A stretch of 6,417 nucleotides of DNA from an uncultured Eubacteriales bacterium (GCA_902803185.1 CADCOV010000140.1:1-6417), one strand, 5' to 3'. Counted from the first letter of the stretch, positions 1-5,703 are shown. Translations and numbers: made by a program. The notes: generated from the sequence alone by a model not told the origin.

Positions 1-842
1 GCCCTTCGTAGCGAAGGAGTAGATCATGTAAGCGAAGATGAAGATCGCGACGATCCACATGATCGGTCTGCAGGTGTTCATCTTGTCCGCGAAGGTCTCA
101 GCCTTCTCGGTGATCTTGTAGCTTTCCGGTGCAACGTCAGCCTGGGTAGCGATGTCACCGAGCTCGACCAGCCCATCCTTGCCCGGACGGGTAAAGAGGA
201 CGAGGAGGATGAAGACGACAGCCAGGATGATCCAGAGGACGACGTTCATCGGGTTGTAGCAGGTCTCAGCGACGCTCATGCTCTGTCCAACGATCTCAGC
301 ATAGGCGCTGCCTTCGGTAGCAAGAGTGGAGTACAGAGTGGCCGAAGGCCCAAGGCACTGGCCGAGGATCATGCAGGAATAACCGCCAGCGACCATCATC
401 GGGAAGTGGAGGCCCTTGATTCTCTTGGCAAGGTGCATCGCGAGAACCGGGGTCACGATGGTGCAGAACGCCCAGTTCAGCATGGAGGAAACATAACCGA
501 AGACCATGAGCAGGATCAGGGCAGCGGTCTGATTGTGGACCTTGTCAGCCAGCCAGCTCAGGAACTTGGCGGCCTGCGGGGAGCGAGCCGTCGTAGCGGT
601 TACGATGACCATGAGGCCCATCTGGAAAGCCAGGGTGAACTGGCTGGCCAGACCGCCCCACCAAGCGTCGATCAGCTCGATCGGGCCGTGGCCGATGATC
701 AGGGAAAGAACGAATACGAGGATCATCAGGATGACGCAGAATACGAACGAATCCGGAATGATCTTCTCTGCCGCGAAGCTGAACTTCTTGGAAATGTTCC
801 ACAGGAAAGTTCCTTTTCGCGAACCTTTGCGGTTTCAGACAT
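1..842 (-). CDS. AtoE-type short-chain fatty acid / acetoacetate transporter, partial, apparent frameshift
   Basis: This is the start of a polytopic membrane carrier resembling the AtoE short-chain fatty acid transporter family (usually about 440-470 residues); the 3' end lies beyond the left edge. About 281 residues are visible. Hydrophobic segments include PDSFVFCVILMILVFVLSLI, one around FTLAFQMGLMVIV, a pair around AALILLMVFGYVSSMLNWAF, one around NPMNVVLWIILAVVFILLVL and one around MWIVAIFIFAYMIYSF. The pattern of an amphipathic N-terminus, then IIPDSF, then a Ser/Asn-Trp helix (SSMLNWAF) matches AtoE. ATG at 840-842 follows AAAGGAG at a spacing of about 9-10 nt. Reading from it gives MSETAKVREK and then runs out of frame to a stop after 38 codons. 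The transporter frame is open from 834 to the edge but has no usable start and is closed upstream by TGA at 835-837. Joining the frames at the A4 run (814-817) restores a sensible protein. It is third in the sigma-54 operon, so it may import the substrate or export acetoacetate. Family call is confident; substrate is not. Confidence 0.8.
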
Positions 843-888
843 GAGTGTCTTCTCCTTTCTTAATAATGGATGATGAGTGATTGATATA

Positions 889-921
889 TTTCGGGCGCCG
901 CGTCGTCCCGCGGCGCCGAAA
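889..921 (-). other. GC-rich intercistronic hairpin
   Basis: A 13-bp stem (arms 889-902 and 909-921) with one bulged G and a 6-nt loop lies in the 106-nt gap between the BKACE stop and the transporter start. The minus-strand transcript has no T-tract after the stem, so it is not a standard intrinsic terminator. It could stabilise or end the upstream mRNA and so lower transporter expression relative to the two enzymes. The structure is seen directly; its role is inferred. Confidence 0.55.
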
Positions 922-948
922 GTGACTCAATTGGGCAAGCAGTGAAAA

Positions 949-1809
949 CTACTTCTTCAGGCTCAGGATCTGTCTGGCCTCATCCGGGGTAGCGACTTCG
1001 CAGCCGAACTCTCTGATGACTCTGGCAGCTCTCTCGACGAACTGCGCGTTGCTGTCAGCCAGGACGCCCTTGCTGTACATGACGTTGTCTTCCATACCGA
1101 CTCTGATGCCGCCGCCGAGAGCGATCGCAGCGTACATGACTTCCATGGCGCTGTGGCCGACGCCGAAGGCGCTCCAGGTGTACTGATCCTTGCCGATCAG
1201 CTGGTCAGCGGTCTCCTTCATGAAGAGCAGGTTCTTGGTGGAACCCGGGATACCGTTGGCGCAGCCCATGCAGAACTGGAAGTGGAGAGGTCCCTCGAGG
1301 ACGCCCTTCTTGATGTAGTAAGCGGCGTTGCCGATCATGCCCGGGTCGAAGCACTCGATCTCCGGCTTGGTGTTGCACTCCTTGAAGACCTTGGCGCACA
1401 TCTCGAGGAAGCTCGGGCTGTTCAGGAACAGGCCGAAGTTCAGCCAGTTCATGGAACCGCAGTCATAGGAAGCCATTTCCGGCTTGAGCTCCTTGACGTG
1501 AAGGACTCTGGTCTCATCGGTGGCATAGATGTCGCCGGAGGTGGTCATGTTGATGATGATGTCCATATCCGGATATCTCTCGTGGATGAAGTCCATGGTC
1601 TCACGGAACTTGTTGTGATCCATGGTGCCGTTGCCCTCGTCATCTCTCATGTGGATGTGAGCGATGGCAGCGCCGGCCTTCCAGCAAGCATAAACATCGT
1701 CAGCGATCTCGGACGGAGTCATCGGGACGTTCGGGTTGTTCTCCTTCTTCGGCCAGGCTCCGGTGACGGCTGCGGTGATGATCCTCTTGTTCTTCAGTGC
1801 TTTGTCCAT
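949..1809 (-). CDS. BKACE-family (DUF849) beta-keto acid cleavage enzyme
   Basis: This 286-residue protein has the length and motifs of the beta-keto acid cleavage enzymes, which include 3-keto-5-aminohexanoate cleavage enzyme (Kce) and 3-dehydrocarnitine cleavage enzyme. Family chemistry: a free beta-keto acid plus acetyl-CoA gives acetoacetate and a new acyl-CoA, at a divalent metal (zinc) in a cytosolic TIM barrel. Visible motifs are AVTGAWP (14-20), the metal-binding HIHMRD with His51 and His53, TTSG (89-92), IECFDPG (151-157), and GGGIRVGMEDN (232-242). The last holds Arg236 and the Glu240/Asp241 pair equivalent to the Kce metal ligand and catalytic acid. ATG at 1807-1809 is preceded by AGGAGGAC with a 6-nt gap. 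It follows the dehydrogenase by 61 nt, in the same operon. Which keto acid it takes cannot be read from the sequence; 3-dehydrocarnitine or another beta-keto acid made by the neighbouring dehydrogenase is the natural guess. Confidence 0.92.
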   Translation of the reverse strand: MDKALKNKRIITAAVTGAWPKKENNPNVPMTPSEIADDVYACWKAGAAIAHIHMRDDEGNGTMDHNKFRETMDFIHERYPDMDIIINMTTSGDIYATDETRVLHVKELKPEMASYDCGSMNWLNFGLFLNSPSFLEMCAKVFKECNTKPEIECFDPGMIGNAAYYIKKGVLEGPLHFQFCMGCANGIPGSTKNLLFMKETADQLIGKDQYTWSAFGVGHSAMEVMYAAIALGGGIRVGMEDNVMYSKGVLADSNAQFVERAARVIREFGCEVATPDEARQILSLKK

Positions 1810-1833
1810 TTTATTGTCCTCCTGTTAGAAATG

Positions 1834-1852
1834 TCAACTATGAGTAAGTTGA
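1834..1852 (-). other. Weak intercistronic stem-loop
   Basis: In the AT-rich 61-nt spacer between the dehydrogenase stop and the BKACE start, TCAACT (1834-1839) and AGTTGA (1847-1852) could form a 6-bp stem with a 7-nt loop, ending about 10 nt before the BKACE ribosome binding site. There is no T-tract, so read-through is expected and the two genes are probably co-transcribed. Confidence 0.3.
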
Positions 1853-1870
1853 ATTAATATTTATTAAGAT

Positions 1871-2824
1871 TTATTTATAGAGCATCTTGATCAGGTACTC
1901 GTTCAGACCGGCGTTGATCCTCTCGATGTCCTCATCGGTGTACTCCATGAAACCGACGCGCTTGCCTTCCGCATTCTTCTCAGCGCGGAAGCCCAGCTTG
2001 CCCTCGTCCATCATCTGCTTGAGCAGCGGGGACGGCTCGTGGGAATCCTCGATGGCCTTCAGAACGGTGCTGTGGATCTGATAGGTCAGGGTGGTGCCGA
2101 CCAGGTCGGAGTTGACCAGCGGCGGCAGGTAAGGCAGTCTCAGACCGAAGCTGGTCTTGACGGCGGTGTCGACGTCCTCCGGGCTGGCGATGCCGTGCTC
2201 GACGATGGAGATGGCCTCTCTCCAGAGGGCGTGCTGCATTCTGTTGGCGATGAAGCCCGGGACGTCCTTCTTGCAGAGGCAAGGGCTCTTGCCGATCTTC
2301 TTCATGAAGGCCATGACGGTGTCAGCGGTCTCGTCGGAGGTGGCATCGGTCTTGATGACCTCGACCAGCGGGATCAGGTGGCCCGGGTTCCAGAAGTGGG
2401 TGCCGACGAATCTTTCTCTATGGGTCATCTTCTCGCTGATCCAGCTCGGGCTCATGACGGAGGAGTTGGTGCAGAAGATGCAGTCCGGACGGCATCTTTC
2501 CTCAAGCAGAGCAAAGGTCTCCTGCTTGACGTTGATATCTTCGAAAACAGCCTCGACGAGCAGGTCGGCGTTCTTGACGCCCTCGCTGTCGATGTCCTGG
2601 GTGAAGTGGATGCGGGACAGTCTCTCAGTCAGTTCTTCCTCGCTGATGATGCCCTCGTCCAGGAGCTGCTTGGTGTTGGTGCGGATCTTCTTCTCCAGGT
2701 CGACCGGGAACTTGTCGTAAACGGTGATCTCATAGTCCTTGACGGAGGAGATGACGTAGGCGATGTTGCTGCCCATCAGGCCGCCGCCGCATACCAGTAC
2801 ATTCTTGATATCATTGATGCCCAT
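1871..2824 (-). CDS. 3-hydroxyacyl-CoA-dehydrogenase-superfamily NAD-dependent beta-hydroxy acid dehydrogenase
   Basis: This 317-residue oxidoreductase has the two-domain fold of 3-hydroxyacyl-CoA, carnitine and gulonate dehydrogenases. The Rossmann motif is GGGLMG (13-18), with Asp37 at the end of the second strand, pointing to NAD(H). EAVFED (91-96) and NSS (120-122) follow. HFWNP (143-147) and LVEV with Glu155 give the usual His-Glu dyad 12 residues apart. The C-terminal domain has GFIANR (190-195), ALWREA (199-204) and SFGLR (225-229). ALWREA and the GLR element resemble carnitine dehydrogenase and lambda-crystallin more than acyl-CoA dehydrogenases, suggesting a free acid substrate. ATG at 2822-2824 was chosen because AAGGAA lies about 9 nt before it and family similarity begins there; an in-frame ATG at 2908 would add 28 unlikely residues. 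It is first in the operon behind the sigma-54 promoter and probably supplies the keto acid to the BKACE enzyme. The exact substrate is unknown. Confidence 0.88.
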   Translation of the reverse strand: MGINDIKNVLVCGGGLMGSNIAYVISSVKDYEITVYDKFPVDLEKKIRTNTKQLLDEGIISEEELTERLSRIHFTQDIDSEGVKNADLLVEAVFEDINVKQETFALLEERCRPDCIFCTNSSVMSPSWISEKMTHRERFVGTHFWNPGHLIPLVEVIKTDATSDETADTVMAFMKKIGKSPCLCKKDVPGFIANRMQHALWREAISIVEHGIASPEDVDTAVKTSFGLRLPYLPPLVNSDLVGTTLTYQIHSTVLKAIEDSHEPSPLLKQMMDEGKLGFRAEKNAEGKRVGFMEYTDEDIERINAGLNEYLIKMLYK

Positions 2825-2862
2825 GATGATAATTCCTTTCCTTTTCCGAATTCCGAAGTTTA

Positions 2863-2883
2863 GCCGCCCGCAAAACGAACGGC
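2863..2883 (-). other. Leader mRNA hairpin
   Basis: In the transcript of the dehydrogenase operon, the arms 2876-2883 and 2863-2870 can pair over 8 bp (two of them G-U) around a 5-nt U-rich loop. It sits midway in the roughly 110-nt leader, about 38 nt before the start codon. No known riboswitch motif is recognisable and no T-tract follows. It may serve as an mRNA stabiliser. Confidence 0.35.
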
Positions 2884-2944
2884 TGACGGTGTGTATATTC
2901 GTCATCATCCGGGAGGGAGTCCCAAATGAGACATCCTATTTAAA

Positions 2945-2959
2945 GCAAAGTCTGTGCCA
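2945..2959 (-). promoter_or_regulatory. Sigma-54 (-24/-12) promoter of the dehydrogenase-BKACE-transporter operon
   Basis: Read on the minus strand this is TGGCAC, five bases, TTGC, preceded by T and followed by TTT. That is a full match to the sigma-54 consensus, with GG at 2958-2957 and GC at 2946-2945 at the required spacing. Transcription would start near 2933, giving a leader of about 109 nt before the dehydrogenase ATG. The adjacent gene encodes a sigma-54 activator, which strongly supports the call. Confidence 0.9.
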
Positions 2960-2972
2960 ACGTCTTTCGGAC

Positions 2973-3005
2973 AACAAAAATGGCAAAAACCAAAGGTTTT
3001 TACCA
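2973..3005 (-). terminator. Probable intrinsic terminator of the sigma-54 regulator gene
   Basis: On the minus strand a stem of TGG, one mismatch, AAAAACC pairs with GGTTTTT and CCA (2981-3005) around a TTT loop. It is followed at once by TTTTTGTTG (2973-2980). The stem is AT-rich, but the stem plus T-tail is typical of a Rho-independent terminator. It lies about 75 nt after the regulator stop and just before the sigma-54 promoter, so it would keep regulator transcripts from reading into the operon. Confidence 0.6.
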
Positions 3006-3032
3006 TTGTAAATACAAATATTGGCAATCTGC

Positions 3033-3050
3033 TGTCGCTGTTTTGCGACA
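3033..3050. promoter_or_regulatory. Upstream activator site 1 (18-bp palindrome)
   Basis: TGTCGC-TGTTTT-GCGACA has perfect 6-bp inverted arms. Its centre lies about 108 bp upstream of the predicted sigma-54 start site, a typical enhancer distance. It is the promoter-proximal member of a three-site array and the likely binding site of the Fis-type helix-turn-helix of the neighbouring regulator. Confidence 0.82.
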
Positions 3051-3051
3051 G

Positions 3052-3069
3052 TGTCGATATTTTGCGACA
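3052..3069. promoter_or_regulatory. Upstream activator site 2 (18-bp palindrome, one mismatch)
   Basis: TGTCGA-TATTTT-GCGACA shares the arms and spacing of sites 1 and 3 with a single mismatch (A for C at 3057). Its centre is 19 bp from that of site 1, about 127 bp upstream of the predicted start. The imperfect arm could make it a weaker, cooperative site. Confidence 0.8.
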
Positions 3070-3074
3070 AACGT

Positions 3075-3092
3075 TGTCGCTATTCTGCGACA
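3075..3092. promoter_or_regulatory. Upstream activator site 3 (18-bp palindrome overlapping the regulator stop codon)
   Basis: TGTCGC-TATTCT-GCGACA has perfect arms. Its centre is 23 bp from that of site 2 and 42 bp (about four helical turns) from site 1, roughly 150 bp upstream of the predicted start. It overlaps the last codons and the TAG stop (3080-3082) of the regulator gene, so the end of the coding sequence doubles as a binding site. Confidence 0.8.
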
Positions 3093-4483
3093 TCCTCCTC
3101 GGAGGCAAGCTTCCGGTACAGGGCGCTCCTGTGGACGCCCAGCCGCTGTGCCGCCGCCGCCACGGAGCCGCCGCATTCCTCGATGACGGCCTCGATGTAG
3201 GCCTTCTCCGCCTTGCGCACGTACTCCTTGAGGCCCAGGCTGGTGTCCAGCTTCTCCGCCGCCTGCTGTTCCTGCTCCTGCTGCTCCATGTATTCGTTCA
3301 GCTCGCCGCCGTACTTCGCCACCGGCATCGGCAGGAAGAAGAGCTCGTTGCCCGGGCTGACGACGTAGATCCGCTCGATGACGTTGCGCAGCTCACGGAT
3401 GTTGCCCGGCCAGTCGTAGTTCAGCATGGTGCGGACCGTGGCCCTGGAGAGGATCTTGTGGGTGCCGTTCCTGCGGTTCAGCTCCTCCAGGAACATGTTG
3501 GCGATCGGGATGATGTCCTCGGTCCGGTCCCGGAGCCGCGGCAGGTCCAGGGTGAAGACCGCGAGCCTGTAGTAGAGGTCTTCACGGAACTTCTTCTCCT
3601 TCACCAGCTCCGGCAGGTGTTTGTTGGTGGCGCAGATGACCCGGACGTCCACCGGGATGTTGCGGACGCCGCCCACCCTTCTGACCTCGTGGTTCTCCAG
3701 GACCCGGAGCAGCTTGGACTGCAGGCCCAGCGACATCTCGCCGATCTCGTCCAGGAACAAAGTCCCCCCGCTGGTGGCCTCGAAGAGGCCCATCTTGCCG
3801 CCTCTGAGGGCGCCGGTGAAGGCGCCGGCCTCATAGCCGAAGAGCTCGCTCTCCAGCAGGCTCTCCGTCATCGCCGCGCAGTTGACGCTGATGTAGGCGT
3901 TGCCGGCCCGGCCGGACTTCTCGTGGATCAGGGACGCGAACATGTCCTTGCCCGTTCCGGACTCGCCCAGGATGACGATGTTGCTGTCCGTCGGTGCCAC
4001 CGCCTCGATGGTGGTGAGGAGGTTGCGCATCTTCGGGCTGTTCGCCACCAGGACCCGCTGGTCCTGCAGGCGCAGGTATTCCCTCTCCCTCTGCAGACGG
4101 CTCGCCTCCACCTCGTTGGCGTGGATGATCTTCTCCCACTCCGCATTGTGTTCCATGCTCATGTTGTTGGTGACGACCATGACGACCTCGCCGTCCTCAT
4201 CCAGGACCGGCACGCTGTTGGAGAAGGTCACCTTGTTCGGATCCGTGTCCAGCGGGCCCGTGACCGGATGCTTCGTCCGGATGGCGTCCATCGTCGTGGA
4301 CTGGCTGTAGACCCCCTCGTCCATCAGTTCCTGCACGGTCTTGCCCTCCAGATAGTCGAGATCCACCTTGAGGCGCTCCGCCGCGACTCTGTTCACGAAA
4401 ATCAGCCGGCCTTCGCCGTCGGTGACGAAGATCGACTCCTCATAGTGGTCGTGCAGCGCCTGCAGTATCTTTTCCACATCCAT
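3080..4483 (-). CDS. PAS-domain sigma-54-dependent transcriptional activator (AAA+, Fis-type HTH)
   Basis: This 467-residue enhancer-binding protein activates RNA polymerase carrying sigma-54 by ATP hydrolysis. A PAS-like sensor spans about 10-115 (ESIFVTDGEGRLIFVN near its start), then a short helical linker (115-145). The AAA+ domain (about 148-375) shows Walker A GESGTGKD (173-180), the sigma-54 contact loop GAFTGA (220-225), Walker B TLFLDEIG (241-248), ATN (285-287) and WPGNIREL (358-365). A glutamine-rich stretch (399-408) leads to a Fis-type helix-turn-helix (about 418-462) with GGSVAAAAQRLGVHRSALYR. No receiver domain is present, so it probably responds to a small ligand in the PAS pocket. 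ATG at 4481-4483 was chosen because GGGAGG lies just upstream and the PAS domain begins there; an in-frame ATG at 4546 would read through the terminator hairpin. It very likely controls the operon at 2824-1 through the three palindromes at its own 3' end. Confidence 0.95.
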   Translation of the reverse strand: MDVEKILQALHDHYEESIFVTDGEGRLIFVNRVAAERLKVDLDYLEGKTVQELMDEGVYSQSTTMDAIRTKHPVTGPLDTDPNKVTFSNSVPVLDEDGEVVMVVTNNMSMEHNAEWEKIIHANEVEASRLQREREYLRLQDQRVLVANSPKMRNLLTTIEAVAPTDSNIVILGESGTGKDMFASLIHEKSGRAGNAYISVNCAAMTESLLESELFGYEAGAFTGALRGGKMGLFEATSGGTLFLDEIGEMSLGLQSKLLRVLENHEVRRVGGVRNIPVDVRVICATNKHLPELVKEKKFREDLYYRLAVFTLDLPRLRDRTEDIIPIANMFLEELNRRNGTHKILSRATVRTMLNYDWPGNIRELRNVIERIYVVSPGNELFFLPMPVAKYGGELNEYMEQQEQEQQAAEKLDTSLGLKEYVRKAEKAYIEAVIEECGGSVAAAAQRLGVHRSALYRKLASEEDVAE

Positions 4484-4489
4484 ATATCC

Positions 4490-4505
4490 AACCTCCCTTT
4501 CGGGA
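4490..4505 (-). promoter_or_regulatory. Ribosome binding site of the regulator gene, possibly masked by a small hairpin
   Basis: AGGGAGG precedes the ATG at 4483 at normal spacing. Directly before it, CCC-GAAA-GGG forms a GNRA-capped stem that can be extended by U-A and U-G pairs between the T-tract of the upstream terminator and the ribosome binding site. The site may therefore be partly hidden in read-through transcripts. Confidence 0.4.
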
Positions 4506-4535
4506 AAAGAAGCGCCGGCAGGAACCTGCCGGCGC
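4502..4535 (-). terminator. Rho-independent terminator of pta
   Basis: A perfect 11-bp GC-rich inverted repeat (GCGCCGGCAGG, two bases, then its complement; 4512-4535) begins 14 nt after the pta stop codon. On the minus strand it is followed by TTCTTTTCCC. This ends the pta transcript immediately before the regulator gene. No clear separate promoter for the regulator is visible between this hairpin and its ATG, so read-through or a promoter inside pta is implied. Confidence 0.8.
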
Positions 4536-4549
4536 GGTAAACTCACTGC

Positions 4550-5566
4550 TTATGCGAGCGCAGCGGTGATGATCGCCATCTTGTAGATCTCTTCCACGTC
4601 GCAGCCGCGGGACAGATCGTTGATCGGCGCGTTCAGGCCCTGAAGGATCGGGCCGTAAGCGGCGAAGCCGCCCAGTCTCTGAGCGATCTTGTAACCGATG
4701 TTGCCGGCTTCGATGTTCGGGAAGATGAAGGTGTTCGCCTGGCCGGCGACCTTGCTGCCCTTGCACTTGGTGGCAGCGACGACCGGGGAGACCGCGGCGT
4801 CGAACTGCAGCTCGCCGTCGATGGCCAGTTCCGGATCCATCTCCTGGGCCTTGATGGTGGCATCGTGGCTCAGCTTGACGGTGCCGCCCTTGCCGGATCC
4901 CTTGGTGGAGAAGCTCAGGACCGCGACCTTCGGGTCGATCTCGAAGATCTTGGCGGTCTTGGCGGACTCGATCGCGACCTCAGCCAGCTTCTCGGCAGCG
5001 GTGTAGGTGACGTTGCCTTCCTTGTCGATGGTGTCCTGATAATCGATATTGATCGCGCAGTCGCCGAAGCAGAGACGTTCTTCCGCCTCGCCCTCGCCGC
5101 GGATCAGAATAAAGACGGAGCTTACCAGATGCGCACCCGGCTTGGTCTTGACCAGCTGCAGAGCCGGTCTGACGGTGTCAGCGGTAGAATAGGTGGCGCC
5201 GCCCAGCAGACAGTCGGCCTTGCCCATCTTCACCAGCATGGTGCCGAAATAGTTGCCGTGGCTCAGCTGCTCGCGGGCGTCCTCAGCGGAGAGCTTGCCC
5301 TTGCGGAGCGCGACCATGGTGTCGACCATCTCGTCCATTCCTTCGTAGGTGGCAGGATCCAGGATCTCGCACTTGCTCAGGTCATAGCCCATCTCGGCGG
5401 AAGCCTTGTCGAACTCTTCCTTGGTGCCGATGAGGATGACCTTCAGGATCTCGTTCTGGGTCAGTCTGGCAGCGGCCTCGACGACACGCGGGTCCGGGCC
5501 GTCCGGAAGGACGATAGTGCGGTCAGCAGCCTTCAGCTGCGCGGTAAGCTTGTCAAAAATATTCAC
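4550..5566 (-). CDS. pta: Phosphate acetyltransferase (phosphotransacetylase)
   Basis: This enzyme interconverts acetyl-CoA plus phosphate with acetyl phosphate plus CoA in the cytosol, the first half of the acetate/ATP-forming route. At 338 residues it matches the short class I form, with no extra N-terminal domain. Family blocks are clear: GGATYSTADTVRPALQLV (122-139), LSFSTKGSGKGG (217-228), DGELQFDAAVSPVVA (250-264), IFPNIEAGNIGYKIAQRLGG (281-300), and GPILQGLNAPINDLSRGC with Ser319 and Arg320 at the known active-site positions. The start is GTG at 5564-5566, 7 nt after GGAGGT; the in-frame TTG at 5579-5581 overlaps that ribosome binding site and was rejected. No acetate kinase gene follows: the next gene is the sigma-54 regulator, after a terminator. 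Its neighbourhood suggests a link to the acetyl-CoA used by the BKACE enzyme, but it may simply be the housekeeping copy. Confidence 0.96.
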   Translation of the reverse strand: MNIFDKLTAQLKAADRTIVLPDGPDPRVVEAAARLTQNEILKVILIGTKEEFDKASAEMGYDLSKCEILDPATYEGMDEMVDTMVALRKGKLSAEDAREQLSHGNYFGTMLVKMGKADCLLGGATYSTADTVRPALQLVKTKPGAHLVSSVFILIRGEGEAEERLCFGDCAINIDYQDTIDKEGNVTYTAAEKLAEVAIESAKTAKIFEIDPKVAVLSFSTKGSGKGGTVKLSHDATIKAQEMDPELAIDGELQFDAAVSPVVAATKCKGSKVAGQANTFIFPNIEAGNIGYKIAQRLGGFAAYGPILQGLNAPINDLSRGCDVEEIYKMAIITAALA

Positions 5567-5609
5567 TTTAGGTACCTCCAATAAAGTATGATCAAATTTT
5601 ACCTACAGT

Positions 5610-5638
5610 ATTTTATCACAGCATGTCAAGATGTTCAA
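5610..5638 (-). promoter_or_regulatory. Candidate sigma-70-type promoter of pta
   Basis: On the minus strand TTGAAC (5638-5633), a 17-bp spacer and TAAAAT (5615-5610) match a housekeeping promoter (four and five of six consensus bases). They lie about 45 bp before the GTG start. A TTGACA is also present nearby (5624-5629) but has no good -10 at the right distance. Confidence 0.5.
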
Positions 5639-5655
5639 CAAAGAGGACATGAAAG

Positions 5656-5677
5656 CTTTGTGCATCTTCCCACAAAG
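5656..5677. promoter_or_regulatory. Palindrome in the divergent promoter region (Rex-like operator candidate)
   Basis: CTTTGTG (5656-5662), 8 bases, CACAAAG (5671-5677) is a perfect 7-bp inverted repeat between the divergent pta and response-regulator genes. The outer part, TTGTG-N8-CACAA, has the same arms and spacing as operators of the NADH-sensing repressor Rex, but the inner AA/TT bases usual in Rex sites are absent. It could equally be a site for the neighbouring response regulator. Confidence 0.45.
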
Positions 5678-5703
5678 AAATCACACATTTATAAGCGCCG
5701 CTC

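Noticed and set aside
406..873. Plus-strand open frame of 155 codons over the transporter
   Set aside because: It lies opposite a membrane protein with clear AtoE-like segments, and its charged, low-complexity translation has no recognisable domain. It is an antisense shadow.
1810..1845. TTGACA on the minus strand before BKACE as a separate promoter
   Set aside because: A -10 at 16-18 bp would fall on the ribosome binding site and start codon, so the transcript would lack a usable start. Co-transcription from the sigma-54 promoter is simpler.
2825..2908. 28-residue N-terminal extension of the dehydrogenase from ATG at 2908
   Set aside because: There is no ribosome binding site at that ATG, the extension does not resemble the family, and the ATG at 2824 has both a ribosome binding site and the family N-terminus.
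3018..3040. Second -24/-12 element around TTGGCAATCTGCTG on the plus strand
   Set aside because: No GC doublet lies at the required distance from GG, and it would point into the 3' end of the regulator gene.
2954..4540. Long plus-strand open frame of 528 codons opposite the sigma-54 regulator
   Set aside because: The minus strand carries every AAA+ and Fis motif in order. The plus frame is a Leu/Val/Asp/His-rich shadow of GC-rich coding DNA, and its start falls inside the sigma-54 promoter.
5567..5581. TTG start for pta at 5579-5581
   Set aside because: The TTG overlaps the GGAGGT ribosome binding site that serves the GTG at 5566, where the family N-terminus begins.
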